Below are positions 1-8,654 of a DNA stretch of 64,000 bases, piece by piece (positions within the stretch are counted from its first letter, which is position 1; each line of letters begins with the position of its first letter). Where the stretch lies: assembly GCA_900541335.1 (NCBI GenBank), contig UQJC01000001.1:124001-188000 (forward strand). Reading direction: 5' to 3'. The notes under the pieces were generated by a model. It was not told where the DNA came from and searched no databases. It worked only from the letters and a program-made list of their open reading frames with translations. The translations under genes and the position numbers were made by a program. The stretch comes from an uncultured Prevotella sp. GTDB lineage: Bacteria; Bacteroidota; Bacteroidia; Bacteroidales; Bacteroidaceae.

Positions 1-161
1 AGATACAGAAGGAGCATCACATACAGAAGCAGGAAGAAGCTTTAAAAGCCAGGGGCTTCCCAGCAATAAGTTTGGGAGTTCTTCCCTTCTCACATGCCCC
101 ATTTTCAGTAAGCAACTCTCCCAACCTCTCTACTTAAAACTCATAAACTTCTTTCTCTCTT
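1..161. other. Unassigned sequence upstream of coaD
   Basis: No gene can be assigned here. One + frame is open from the window edge to a TAA near 111 and another ends at a TAA near 43, so the 3' end of an upstream gene may be present. Neither translation resembles a protein family I recognise. No terminator-like hairpin and no clear TAnnTTTG promoter was seen before coaD. Confidence 0.4.
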
Positions 162-611
162 ATGAAGGTTGCCATCTTTCCTGGGTCTTTCGACCCCTTT
201 ACCGTGGGCCACGCCAGCATCGTCGAACGTGGTCTCCCAATGTTCGACCGTATCGTCATTGGTGTAGGTGTCAATGACAGCAAACGTTCCTTACTCACGC
301 CCGAAGAACGCGTAGAAGCCATTCGAAAACTCTACGAAGAGGAACCGCGTATCAAAGTTGTGTCCTACAACGACCTGACCGTAGACCTCGTACGAAGAGA
401 AGGAGCGCAATTTATCTTGCGCGGACTCCGCTCAGTCAAGGACTTCGAATACGAACGCGACATTGCCGCTATGAACAACCGCCTCTCGGGCGTGGAAACA
501 GTATTACTCTTTACCGAAGCCCATTATTCTGATATTTCCTCCAGCGTAGTGCGCGAACTCATAGCCTTTGGCAAGGATGTCTCTGAATTCCTTCCTAAAA
601 AGAAAGGTTAG
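162..611 (+). CDS. coaD: Phosphopantetheine adenylyltransferase
   Basis: CoaD transfers AMP from ATP to 4'-phosphopantetheine to give dephospho-CoA, the fourth step of CoA synthesis, in the cytosol. The 149-aa protein is close to the usual CoaD length. It opens with the nucleotidyltransferase signature GSFDPFTVGHASIVERG at residues 8-24, in which the H of the GH pair contacts ATP. A later block, RGLRSVKDFEYE, matches the conserved RG(L/I)R segment that binds substrate. The start is the only ATG ahead of the GSFDP motif. An S41 protease follows 53 nt downstream on the same strand with no hairpin between, so the two are probably co-transcribed. Assignment is firm. Confidence 0.96.
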   Translation: MKVAIFPGSFDPFTVGHASIVERGLPMFDRIVIGVGVNDSKRSLLTPEERVEAIRKLYEEEPRIKVVSYNDLTVDLVRREGAQFILRGLRSVKDFEYERDIAAMNNRLSGVETVLLFTEAHYSDISSSVVRELIAFGKDVSEFLPKKKG

Positions 612-664
612 AAGTTACGGATTACGAATAATGGAGTGACACACTCCCTCACAATCATTCTGAC

Positions 665-2245
665 ATGAAACATTTATTTCTTCTCCTTGCGGCTCTGCTT
701 ACGCTGCCCACTCATGCCCAACGCGGCTTTGAGGACATTGATGTAGAGCAAATCAAGAAACTGCAAATGGCGCAAGTCGCCATCACCAGCCTCTACGTGG
801 ACACCGTAGACCAAAATAAACTGGTGGAGGATGCCATCAACGGCATACTTGGCAAACTCGATCCACACTCCTCCTATACCAATGCCAAACAGACGAAAAA
901 GCTCAACGAGCCCCTCTCGGGCAACTTCGAGGGCATCGGTGTGAGCTTTAATATGGTCAAAGACACCTTGTTGGTCTTGCAAGTTATCAGCAAAGGCCCC
1001 AGCGAAAAGGCAGGTATTCTATCGGGCGATCGCATCATTGCGGTAAACGGCACCAAGATTGCCGGCGTCAAGATGGATCGCGACAGCATCATGACCCGTC
1101 TGCGTGGTCCGAAGGGTACAATTGCCAACCTTGACATTGTGCGAAGAGGGGCCAACGAAGTACTTCACTTCAAGGTTACGCGTGACAAAATCCCCGTCAA
1201 CACGGTCGATGCCGCCTACATGATTACACCTACCGCAGGCTACATTCACCTCGACAGCTTCGGTGCCACTTCCGGCAAAGAGATTGACGATAAAATTAAG
1301 ATGCTCCAGGAAGCGGGCATGAAGGACTTGATTCTTGACTTGGAATTCAACGGAGGCGGTTACCTCAATGCTGCACAGGAAGTGGCCAGCCAATTTCTCC
1401 CAAAAGGCTCTATGATTGTCTACACCGAAGGTCGTGTCATGCCGCGCCAAGAGCTCGTAGCAGAAGGCTTCGGACGCATGCAAAAAGAAGGTCGCGTTGT
1501 GATTCTCGTAGACGAATTCACCGCCTCGGCAGCTGAAATTGTCAGCGGTGCCGTACAAGACCATGACCGTGGAGTCATCATCGGTCGCCGTACCTTTGGT
1601 AAAGGTTTGGTACAACGCCCCATCGACCTGCCCGACGGCTCCATGATTCGCCTCACCGTGTCACACTACTATACACCCTCGGGCCGTTGCATCCAAAAGC
1701 CTTACGTCAAAGGCGAAAAGGAGGAATACAACAACGACCTCGACAAGCGTTATACCCACGGAGAACTAACTTGTCTCGACAGCATCCACCTGGATTCTAC
1801 CAAGGTGTACAAGACCTTGGTCAAGGGTCGCACCGTCTATGGTGGCGGTGGCATCATGCCCGACATTTTCGTACCTCTCGACACGACGGCTTACACGCCT
1901 TACTACCGCGCATTGCGCCGCCATAACCTCATTAACGAGAATGTATTGCGCTTTGTAGACGAAAATCGCAAACAGCTTAAGCGGAAGTACCGCAAGTTTG
2001 AAGACTATGCGGAACACTTTGAAGTGCCTGCCGCACTCATCGACACCATCCTAGCAGAAGGTAAGAAGAAGGGCATCAAGCCCAAGGACGACAAGGAACT
2101 TCAAACCACGCTCAATGACCTGCGTTTCACCTTGAAGTCGACAATCGCTTACGACCTCTGGGATCGCAACGAATATTTCCGCCTCGTCAATGAGCGCAAT
2201 GACATCGTCAAGCGCGCCCTGCAATATCTGAAAGAAGGAAAGTAA
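665..2245 (+). CDS. S41-family C-terminal processing protease with PDZ domain
   Basis: This 526-aa protein starts with a signal peptide (hydrophobic residues 4-18, then AQ), so it acts in the periplasm. A PDZ domain spans roughly residues 85-170, containing GNFEGIGVSF and SEKAGILSGDRI. It is followed by the S41 catalytic core. The serine nucleophile is in FTASAAEIVSG near residue 288, and the partner lysine is in RRTFGKGLVQ near residue 312. These are the Ser-Lys dyad positions of CtpA/Prc proteases, which trim or degrade exported proteins. The C-terminal 100 residues are charged and helical. The paralogue type and substrate cannot be told from sequence. It sits directly behind coaD, probably in one transcript. 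Confidence 0.93.
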   Translation: MKHLFLLLAALLTLPTHAQRGFEDIDVEQIKKLQMAQVAITSLYVDTVDQNKLVEDAINGILGKLDPHSSYTNAKQTKKLNEPLSGNFEGIGVSFNMVKDTLLVLQVISKGPSEKAGILSGDRIIAVNGTKIAGVKMDRDSIMTRLRGPKGTIANLDIVRRGANEVLHFKVTRDKIPVNTVDAAYMITPTAGYIHLDSFGATSGKEIDDKIKMLQEAGMKDLILDLEFNGGGYLNAAQEVASQFLPKGSMIVYTEGRVMPRQELVAEGFGRMQKEGRVVILVDEFTASAAEIVSGAVQDHDRGVIIGRRTFGKGLVQRPIDLPDGSMIRLTVSHYYTPSGRCIQKPYVKGEKEEYNNDLDKRYTHGELTCLDSIHLDSTKVYKTLVKGRTVYGGGGIMPDIFVPLDTTAYTPYYRALRRHNLINENVLRFVDENRKQLKRKYRKFEDYAEHFEVPAALIDTILAEGKKKGIKPKDDKELQTTLNDLRFTLKSTIAYDLWDRNEYFRLVNERNDIVKRALQYLKEGK

Positions 2246-2412
2246 ACACATTTGTTTCCCTTCACTCAGCAACCACGCTAATTCCCATGTTGCCCCTTGG
2301 CCTGTTGGAACCTCCCCATCTTCAGCCAAGGGGCAACACTGTAACAAGACCAAGACAAACTGGCTAAAAGACAAACAAGACCCAAGAAACATTCATCTTT
2401 TCCGACAAAATA

Positions 2413-2444
2413 TTTGGAAGTAAAGGAAATAGTTTCTACTTTTG
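2413..2444 (+). promoter_or_regulatory. Promoter of tRNA-Gln
   Basis: TTTG at 2413-2416 and TACTTTTG at 2437-2444 are separated by 20 nt. This matches the Bacteroidetes -33/-7 consensus (TTTG, 19-20 nt, TAnnTTTG). The tRNA begins 32 nt after the -7 box. Confidence 0.8.
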
Positions 2445-2476
2445 CAGCGCATTACGGAAACGCAGTGCACAAAGGA

Positions 2477-2547
2477 TGTTCCATGGTGTAATGGTAGCAC
2501 TAGAGTTTTTGGTTCTCTCAGTCATCGTTCGAATCGGTGTGGAACAA
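2477..2547 (+). tRNA. tRNA-Gln (UUG)
   Basis: The acceptor arms TGTTCCA (2477-2483) and TGGAACA (2540-2546) are perfectly complementary. The D arm has TGGTGTAATGGTAGCA. The anticodon loop TTTTGGT carries UUG, and the T arm is CATCG-TTCGAAT-CGGTG. The U-U pair closing the anticodon loop is common in glutamine tRNAs. CCA is not encoded. Confidence 0.93.
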
Positions 2548-2570
2548 CTTCTAAGATTCTCTTCATTTTC

Positions 2571-2598
2571 AAGCTGTGTCATTTGGCACAGCTTTTTT
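2571..2598 (+). terminator. Intrinsic terminator of tRNA-Gln
   Basis: A 10-bp stem AAGCTGTGTC / GGCACAGCTT with an ATTT loop is followed by a T run (2593-2598). It lies 23 nt after the tRNA. Confidence 0.85.
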
Positions 2599-2658
2599 GT
2601 TTTCCCGAAGATAAACCAACAACCAACATTGATTTACTAATTCTTAATATGTTTTCTG

Positions 2659-2688
2659 TTGTAACACAGTATTATATCCATAACTTTG
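2659..2688 (+). promoter_or_regulatory. Promoter of the 592-aa secreted protein
   Basis: TTG at 2659-2661, 19 nt spacer, TAACTTTG at 2681-2688. The 5' leader to the ATG at 2750 would be about 55 nt. Confidence 0.7.
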
Positions 2689-2749
2689 CAACTGATATTT
2701 TATCGAACATAATCAACTATTTTTCAAACTCATCAAAATTTATACAAGT

Positions 2750-4528
2750 ATGAAGAAAACATTACTCTTTATGTTTGCCTTCATGGCTTTCGTAACGTCT
2801 GCTTTGGCAGAAGACACGACTGTACAATGGACTGCAAACACTGATTGGACGGAGACTCCGCTCTCCTACACACAGGTTCCCTACACCATCACAATGGATC
2901 AGGCAGATGGCACAACAGCTCCGGCTGTAAATGCCAACAAGAACGATGCCCGCGCTTATGCTAAGAACACCATTGCGGTGAATACTACGGGCGAAAACAT
3001 GACAAAAATCGTCTTTAATGTATCCAGCAAAGGCAAATATCGCCTTGCCAACGTCACTGCCACCAGTGGATCAGTTGTTGTAGATAATAAAGCGTGGACT
3101 GTAACTTGGACGGGTAGTAGCAAGGAAGTAACCTTCACCGTAGGCGAAAAGGCTGACTATGGTACAGATGGTAACACGAAAGCAGGTCAGCTCTGCTATG
3201 ACAATCTCGTCATTAGCACAGGCGAAGGCGGCGGTACGGTCACTCCCGACCCGAAACCCGAAGAACCTGAACTCAATACGGTATTCGAAGAACTCTTCAA
3301 CACCAGCTTGGGTGACTTCACTGTAGAGAACAAGGTAATTGACCCTTCTTTGCAACATATTTGGTCTTATGATTCCAGATACACCTGCGCTAAAGCAAGT
3401 GCTTACAAGGGTGCACCCACTGCAAGCGAAAGCTGGTTGATTTCTCCGGTTATCGACTTGTCTAAAGCTACAGAAAGTAACTTGACCTTTGAAGAAGCTG
3501 GTAATCACTTCAATACAGCTGAAAATTTCCGCAATTGCTGCCAAGTTAAAGTTCGCGTTGACAATGGCGAATGGGCTGACGTAGCAGTTACGAGCGAAGC
3601 TACAGGTGTGTCATTCTCTTTTGTACCTGCTCAAGCTAGTCTGAAGGCTTATGACGGTAAGAAAATTCAGCTTGCCTTCATTTATACCTCAACTGCTGAG
3701 GTTGCTGGTACATGGGAATTGAAGAATTTGAGCGTTAAGGCTAAGCTCTCTGAAGCTCCTATCACCATAGCTGCTCCAGTTTTCAAACCTGCAGCAGGTA
3801 CTTACATGGACGAAGTTTTGGTTTCAATTTCTGCTACTGAGGGTCACAAGATTTACTACACACTCGATGGCAAGGAACCCACTACGGCTTCAACCCTTTA
3901 CACTGCCCCCTTCAAGTTGACTGAAAACACCACTGTTATTGCTATGGCAGTTGACGCACAAGGCAATACGAGCAACAACACGGTAGCGAAGTACAACATC
4001 AAGGAATCTCCCAAAGCTCCTGAGAACGGTGCTCTCTTCAACTTCAACGAAAACAAATGGAATTTGCCTGTATCTAACAACGATACAACCTATCAGATTA
4101 CGGATCCAATCATTGAAAACGGTATTACCCTCACTTCCACTAACGGTAGCACACCCACTCGTATGTGGAACGACTTCAACAATGGTTTGCAACTCCGTTG
4201 CTATGAAGGTGGTTCACTTACCCTCACTGCTACTGATAGCAAGATTCAGAAGATTGAGTTCAACGTAAGCAAGAGCGGACTCCAAACTACAACAGGTACT
4301 CTTGACAAGAACGTTTGGACTGGTTCTGAAAGCAGTGTAACTTTCAATGTTACTAAAACTACCAACATCAATTACATCATTGTTACTTTGGACAAGAACA
4401 CGGGTATCGAAGGTGTAGAAGCCAACAACAATGGCAAAGTTATCATCTACAGCCTCGATGGTCGTCGCCTCAACAAGGCTGTTAAGGGTATCAACATCAT
4501 CAATGGCAAGAAGGTACTTGTAAAGTAA
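2750..4528 (+). CDS. Secreted protein with chitobiase-like Ig domain and T9SS-like tail
   Basis: Function unknown. The 592-aa product has a signal peptide (residues 1-20, ending ALAED). Its first 300 residues are rich in Thr and Asn and look like beta-sandwich modules. Residues about 340-410 match the chitobiase/beta-hexosaminidase C-terminal Ig-like domain (PAAGTYMDEVLVSISA, then KIYYTLDGKEPT). This domain is usually an accessory one in secreted enzymes and adhesins. The last 40 residues, with IYSLDGRRLNKAVKG and final GKKVLVK, resemble the short C-terminal tails of exported Prevotella and Bacteroides proteins. A closely similar tail ends the 1424-aa protein at 23834-28108. No catalytic domain is evident. 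The gene stands alone between its own promoter and a strong terminator. Confidence 0.75.
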   Translation: MKKTLLFMFAFMAFVTSALAEDTTVQWTANTDWTETPLSYTQVPYTITMDQADGTTAPAVNANKNDARAYAKNTIAVNTTGENMTKIVFNVSSKGKYRLANVTATSGSVVVDNKAWTVTWTGSSKEVTFTVGEKADYGTDGNTKAGQLCYDNLVISTGEGGGTVTPDPKPEEPELNTVFEELFNTSLGDFTVENKVIDPSLQHIWSYDSRYTCAKASAYKGAPTASESWLISPVIDLSKATESNLTFEEAGNHFNTAENFRNCCQVKVRVDNGEWADVAVTSEATGVSFSFVPAQASLKAYDGKKIQLAFIYTSTAEVAGTWELKNLSVKAKLSEAPITIAAPVFKPAAGTYMDEVLVSISATEGHKIYYTLDGKEPTTASTLYTAPFKLTENTTVIAMAVDAQGNTSNNTVAKYNIKESPKAPENGALFNFNENKWNLPVSNNDTTYQITDPIIENGITLTSTNGSTPTRMWNDFNNGLQLRCYEGGSLTLTATDSKIQKIEFNVSKSGLQTTTGTLDKNVWTGSESSVTFNVTKTTNINYIIVTLDKNTGIEGVEANNNGKVIIYSLDGRRLNKAVKGINIINGKKVLVK

Positions 4529-4557
4529 TCCTCCTTCCCTTGATTCCTAATTAACTC

Positions 4558-4600
4558 AAGCCCCCGCTACGAAGCAATATGCGTAGCGGGGGCTTTGTTT
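4558..4600 (+). terminator. Strong intrinsic terminator
   Basis: A 14-bp perfect stem lies at 4558-4571 / 4582-4595 (AAGCCCCCGCTACG and its complement) with a 10-nt loop and TTTGTTT after it. It ends the 592-aa gene. The tandem array begins five bases later. Confidence 0.9.
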
Positions 4601-4604
4601 ATGC

Positions 4605-5077
4605 ATTGAGACAGCTCAAACAACCTATATGCGGGAGGCTTTCAACCATTGAGACAGCTCAAACAACCGATGTACGGGAGGCTTTCAACCATTGGGACAG
4701 CTCAAACAACGTATATGCGGGAAGCTTTCAACCATTGAGACAGCTCAAACAACCGATGTGCGGGAAGCTTTCAACCATTGGGACAGCTCAAACACCGTAT
4801 GTGCGAGAGGCTTTCAACCATTGAGACGACTCAAACAACCGATGTGCGGGAGGCTTTCAACCATTGGGACAGCTCAAACAACCGATATGCGGGAGGCTTT
4901 CAACCATTGGGACGACTCAAACAACCGATGTGCGAGAAGGACTCAACCGTTGGGACAGCTCAAACAACGCATGTGCGAAGAGCACTCAAGCATTGAGAGC
5001 ACTCAAACAACCGATGTGCGATAAGAACTCAATTGTTGCAATCGTTCAAACAACCGATGTTTGAAGGAGACTCAATC
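4605..5077 (+). repeat. Tandem array 1: 11 units of exactly 43 bp
   Basis: Units start at 4605, 4648, 4691, 4734, 4777, 4820, 4863, 4906, 4949, 4992 and 5035. All are 43 bp. Units 1-7 are nearly identical and the last four diverge. Each of units 1-10 begins with a short hairpin, TTGAG-ACAG-CTCAA. The loop varies (ACAG, ACGA, AGCA), while the stem changes only by A to G, which still pairs as G-U in a + strand RNA. Because 43 is not a multiple of 3, the open frames across it shift with every unit and are not credible genes. Strand is given for the orientation in which the stem tolerates its variants. Confidence 0.92.
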
Positions 5078-5261
5078 ACTAGGAAAGGAAAAACATGAAA
5101 GAACAAGAAGAACAAGATAGAGAATTTATCAACACCTAACCTGTTAGGAATTAAACAGGGTAAGCAATCCACCCCTTTTTTCTGCTACTACTGGAGGAAT
5201 TACCATCCAGTTCCCTTCACATACTTGGCTGAGGACTTCAAGAAGGGTCATCTCAATATAC

Positions 5262-5296
5262 AAAAACAGGCATCTGCTGTTGTTTGCAAATGCCTG
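5262..5296 (-). terminator. Terminator of tRNA-Met
   Basis: A stem CAGGCAT (5267-5273) / ATGCCTG (5290-5296) is followed on the minus strand by a T5 run. It lies about 10 nt past the 3' end of the tRNA. Confidence 0.75.
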
Positions 5297-5306
5297 ATTT
5301 TCAGTG

Positions 5307-5380
5307 TGGACCAGCTAGGGCTTGAACCTAGGACCTCCAGATTATGAGTCTGTTGCTCTAACCAACTGAGCTACAAGTCC
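5307..5380 (-). tRNA. tRNA with CAU anticodon, probably elongator Met
   Basis: Read on the minus strand it starts GGACTTGTAGCTCAGTTGG. It has anticodon loop CTCATAA (CAU), T arm CTAGG-TTCAAGC-CCTAG and 3' arm CTGGTCC plus A. CAU also occurs in the tRNA-Ile whose first anticodon base becomes lysidine, so isotype is likely but not proven. Acceptor pair 6-67 is U-U. Array 1 lies downstream of this gene in the opposite direction. Confidence 0.88.
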
Positions 5381-5419
5381 GATAACAAATAATCGGTGAC
5401 GTTGATTATTTCTACACTG

Positions 5420-5451
5420 CAAAAGTAGAGCTTTTTGATGAAACAGACAAA
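5420..5451 (-). promoter_or_regulatory. Promoter of tRNA-Met
   Basis: On the minus strand, TTTG (5451-5448), a 20-nt spacer, then TACTTTTG (5427-5420). The spacing is identical to that before tRNA-Gln. The tRNA starts 40 nt downstream. Confidence 0.8.
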
Positions 5452-5550
5452 TTTTGAACTGATTTGGTACAAAAACGAAACAGACCCAATGATTCTTTTC
5501 TTCGCTGTGGGGGATTTTCTGACTTCAGAGGAGATTGAACTGATTTTTCG

Positions 5551-5558
5551 TAACTTTG
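5551..5558 (+). promoter_or_regulatory. -7 element of hisS
   Basis: TAACTTTG followed by C matches the -7 consensus. No TTTG sits at the right distance upstream, so this is a partial match. It places the transcript start after 5560 and therefore rules out the in-frame TTG at 5556 as the hisS start. Confidence 0.5.
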
Positions 5559-5612
5559 CGCACTTATTTAAGGTTATCCGTTGAATACTACTCATACAAC
5601 TACATTCTGAAT

Positions 5613-6977
5613 ATGACTCAAAAAACCAGTATCCCCAAGGGTACACGCGACTTCGGAGCTGTCGAAATGGCCCGTCGCAATTATATCTTCAATACGATCC
5701 GTGAAGTGTATGCACTCTACGGTTTCCGCCAAATCGAAACGCCTGCAATGGAAAACTTGTCTACCCTGATGGGCAAGTATGGTGAAGAAGGCGACAAACT
5801 TCTCTTTAAGATTCTCAATTCAGGCAACTTCCGTGGAGAAGTTTCTCCCGAGGAATACAGCGAGAAGAATGCAGCTCAATTGGCTGCCCGCTTCTGCGAA
5901 AAGGGCTTACGCTACGACTTGACCGTACCTTTTGCCCGCTACGTTGTACAGCACCGCGATGAACTCCAAATGCCTTTCAAGCGTTACCAGATCCAACCCG
6001 TATGGCGTGCAGACCGTCCGCAAAAGGGACGCTATCGCGAATTTTATCAATGCGATGCCGACGTAGTAGGTTCTGACTCTTTACTGAACGAAGTCGAACT
6101 GATGCAGATTGTAGACGAAGTATTTACCCGCTTCGGCATCCGTGTTTGCATCAAGATCAACAACCGTAAGATTTTGACAGGTATTGCTGAAATCATCGGT
6201 GCGGCTGATAAAATTGTAGACATTACCGTGGCTATCGACAAGCTGGACAAAATCGGACTGGACAAGGTTAACGAGGAACTCCGTGCCGTGGGACTGAGCG
6301 AAGAAGCTGTTGAAAAGTTGCAACCGATTATTGCCTTGGCTGGTACAAACGAGGAGAAACTCGAAACCATGCGCAACGTATTGGCTGAAAGCGAAACCGG
6401 ACTGAAGGGCGTTGATGAAGTGGCATTCGTACTTGAAACACTGAAGGCCAGTGAACTCCATAACGCCATTGAACTGGATTTGACTTTGGCCCGTGGCTTG
6501 AACTATTACACAGGTTGCATCTTCGAAGTAAAAGCACTCGATGTACAAATTGGTTCGATTACGGGTGGTGGCCGTTACGACAACCTGACAGGCATCTTCG
6601 GTTTACCCGGATTAAGCGGTGTCGGTATTTCCTTTGGCGCAGACCGCATCTACGACGTACTAACCCAACTGGAACTCTACCCTGCCGAAACTAACTCGGG
6701 TGCGAAATTACTCTTCATCAACTTTGGTGCAAAGGAAGCCGCTCACTGCTTACGCCTCGCCGCGCAGGCTCGTAAAGCGGGTATTGCCTCCGAGGTTTAC
6801 CCCGACGCAGTAAAGATGAAGAAGCAAATGAGCTATGCCAATGCCCACCAAGTTCCTTTCGTTGCCCTCGTAGGTGAAACCGAAATGACAGAAGGAAAGG
6901 TGGCTCTGAAAAATATGCAGACAGGAGAGCAAACTTCGGTTACACCCGAAGAAATGATTCAAATCTGTCTGGCCTAA
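5613..6977 (+). CDS. hisS: Histidyl-tRNA synthetase
   Basis: HisS charges tRNA-His using ATP and histidine. The 454-aa protein starts TQKTSIPKGTRDFG, the usual class II HisRS opening. Class II motif 2 is around RPQKGRYREFYQCDADVVG. The histidine-specific block ARGLNYYTGCIFEV is present, followed by GGGRYDNLTGIFG. A C-terminal anticodon-binding domain follows from about residue 365. I chose the ATG at 5613 because the longer open frame (from a TTG at 5556) overlaps the -7 promoter box and adds a non-conserved leader. A strong terminator follows, so the gene is probably monocistronic. Confidence 0.95.
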   Translation: MTQKTSIPKGTRDFGAVEMARRNYIFNTIREVYALYGFRQIETPAMENLSTLMGKYGEEGDKLLFKILNSGNFRGEVSPEEYSEKNAAQLAARFCEKGLRYDLTVPFARYVVQHRDELQMPFKRYQIQPVWRADRPQKGRYREFYQCDADVVGSDSLLNEVELMQIVDEVFTRFGIRVCIKINNRKILTGIAEIIGAADKIVDITVAIDKLDKIGLDKVNEELRAVGLSEEAVEKLQPIIALAGTNEEKLETMRNVLAESETGLKGVDEVAFVLETLKASELHNAIELDLTLARGLNYYTGCIFEVKALDVQIGSITGGGRYDNLTGIFGLPGLSGVGISFGADRIYDVLTQLELYPAETNSGAKLLFINFGAKEAAHCLRLAAQARKAGIASEVYPDAVKMKKQMSYANAHQVPFVALVGETEMTEGKVALKNMQTGEQTSVTPEEMIQICLA

Positions 6978-6992
6978 GCCTACTTCTTGACA

Positions 6993-7045
6993 AAGAGTTG
7001 AAAAGCATAACGGTTGTTTCGACCGTTGCTTTTCAACTCTTTTAT
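6993..7045 (+). terminator. Terminator of hisS
   Basis: A long stem AAGAGTTGAAAAGCA-TA-ACGGT / ACCGTTGCTTTTCAACTCTT with one 2-nt bulge is followed by TTTA. Confidence 0.85.
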
Positions 7046-7084
7046 TCGCTCTAACCTGATTATGCAACTACACGATACTCCCCA

Positions 7085-8425
7085 ATGAAAGAAAAAGATA
7101 TAGAAAAGCTTCCGCACTTCGAAGAGGTGAACAAGATGTACACCATCAGCGAAGCCATTGAAGAGGCCAAACGCTGTCTACACTGCAAAGTGCCCCAATG
7201 CAAAAAAGGCTGCCCTATCGGTAATGACATCCCTGAATTCATTCACCAGCTCTCCATGGGCAACATGGGACAGGCTATGAGCATCCTGCATGAAAAGACA
7301 AACTTGCCAGCCATCTGCGGTCGTGTGTGTCCTCATGAAAAGCAATGCGAAGGACATTGCATCTTGGGCAAAAAAGGTCGTCCCGTACGTGTGGGAAAGC
7401 TGGAAAGCTTCATCGCACAGTTCGATGCTGATATGCACCTCACGCACGAACGCCTGCCCGAAAAGACTAGAGGCAAGGTTGCCATTATCGGTTCTGGCCC
7501 TGCTGGCCTGACTGTAGCCGGCGATTTGGCTCGCCAAGGATTTCACGTAACGATTTTCGAAGGACAGGCTGAATTAGGTGGTGTCTTAATGTATGGCATC
7601 CCCGAATACCGTCTGCCCAAAGCGGTTGTGCGCAATGAAATTGAGAAAATCGAAGCCTTAGGAGTTCACTTTGTCAAGAACTGTTTGGTCGGTTCACCCG
7701 AAAGCGGTGTAACAATCGACAGCCTCTTTGCCGACGGCTTTGATGCCATCTTTATGGCAACGGGTACTGCACTTCCTCAGGGACTCAACATTCCTGGTGC
7801 CAACCTCAAACGTGTAACCCAGTCTACCGACTTCCTTCATAACGTCAATGCCTATATCGAAGGAGCGATTGCCCGCGAGATGGTGCCCTTACGCGAAGGC
7901 GATAAGGTAGCCGTCATTGGTGGCGGTAATGTTGCTATGGATGCTGCCCGCACGGCTCGCCGCCTTGGGGCCAATGTGACCGTCATTTACCGACGCAAAC
8001 AGGAAGATATGCCTGCCATCCGTAGCGAATACGAAGAAGCAGTCAACGAAGGGGTACGCTTCCTTTGGGAAAGCAACTCCCTGGAGTTTATCGGCAACGA
8101 AAAGGGACGGGTTGCTGCCATCCGCATTGCATCCCCCGACGGCGAACACCTTCGGGAGTTCGACCGCGTATTCCTGGCCATCGGTTCACGTCCGGCTGCC
8201 CGTATTGTCAGCACAACGCAAGGCATTGAAGTAGACGAGAAGGGATACGTCATTGTGGGCGAACGTCCTTTCGGCATGACCACTCGCCGTGGTGTCTTTG
8301 CGGGAGGTGACGTCGTACACCGTCCGCAAACAGTCGTATTGGCCATGAAAGCGGCCAAGGAAGTAGCAGCAGGTATTGCCCAATACGTAGATGCCGTGAA
8401 GTTACTCCAGGATTGTGGTGAGTAA
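7085..8425 (+). CDS. gltD: GltD/NfnB-type NADPH oxidoreductase
   Basis: The 446-aa protein belongs to the glutamate synthase small-subunit family. An N-terminal Fe-S domain has Cys31, Cys34, Cys39 and Cys43 (CLHCKVPQCKKGC) and a second set in CGRVCPHEKQCEGHC. An FAD-binding GSGPAGLTVAGDLA motif lies near residue 137. An NADPH-binding GGGNVAMDAARTARRLG motif lies near residue 277. The final GGDV...TVVLAMKAAKE segment holds FAD. In GOGAT it feeds electrons to GltB, and in NfnAB it pairs with NfnA. Neither partner gene is next to it: hisS, with its terminator, lies upstream and greA downstream. It could therefore act as a free-standing NADPH-dependent glutamate synthase subunit or an NfnB. The symbol reflects family, not proven function. 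Confidence 0.82.
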   Translation: MKEKDIEKLPHFEEVNKMYTISEAIEEAKRCLHCKVPQCKKGCPIGNDIPEFIHQLSMGNMGQAMSILHEKTNLPAICGRVCPHEKQCEGHCILGKKGRPVRVGKLESFIAQFDADMHLTHERLPEKTRGKVAIIGSGPAGLTVAGDLARQGFHVTIFEGQAELGGVLMYGIPEYRLPKAVVRNEIEKIEALGVHFVKNCLVGSPESGVTIDSLFADGFDAIFMATGTALPQGLNIPGANLKRVTQSTDFLHNVNAYIEGAIAREMVPLREGDKVAVIGGGNVAMDAARTARRLGANVTVIYRRKQEDMPAIRSEYEEAVNEGVRFLWESNSLEFIGNEKGRVAAIRIASPDGEHLREFDRVFLAIGSRPAARIVSTTQGIEVDEKGYVIVGERPFGMTTRRGVFAGGDVVHRPQTVVLAMKAAKEVAAGIAQYVDAVKLLQDCGE

Positions 8426-8545
8426 CAAAAGCCCCTATACACAGGCTCAAGCCGCACAAATAAGCTGAAACAGAACCTTTCAGAGCCATCCGCTGAGGCA
8501 AGTTCGTGAAACTGTTGTAACCTATGAATGAGGAAAGTTACAAAC

Positions 8546-8577
8546 TTTGCTCATTCCAAACAAAAGGCTTATCTTTG
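8546..8577 (+). promoter_or_regulatory. Promoter of greA
   Basis: TTTG at 8546-8549, 20-nt spacer, TATCTTTG at 8570-8577. The leader to the greA ATG is about 120 nt and contains a terminator-like hairpin. Confidence 0.8.
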
Positions 8578-8605
8578 CTGCCGTAAATATAAAAAAGGTA
8601 CTGAA

Positions 8606-8654
8606 GAAAGGATTCCAGTGTGAGCTACACGCTGGAATTCTTTCGGTTTTTTTT
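8606..8654 (+). terminator. Terminator-like hairpin in the greA leader
   Basis: A near-perfect stem (GAAAGGATTCCAG... pairing with CTGGAATTCTTTC) is followed by GG and eight T. It sits between the greA promoter and the ATG at 8706. It would therefore stop transcripts before greA unless read through, which suggests attenuation. See findings. Confidence 0.75.

Noticed and set aside
4579..5077. Overlapping open frames of 66-110 codons through array 1
   Set aside because: They follow the 43-bp repeat through shifting frames, so each is an artefact of a repeat without stop codons.
4605..5077. CRISPR array
   Set aside because: The repeats are directly contiguous with no unique spacers, and no cas genes are present. 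The same holds for arrays 2 and 3.
5556..5612. Longer hisS from an upstream TTG
   Set aside because: It would start inside the -7 promoter box and adds residues not found in HisRS.
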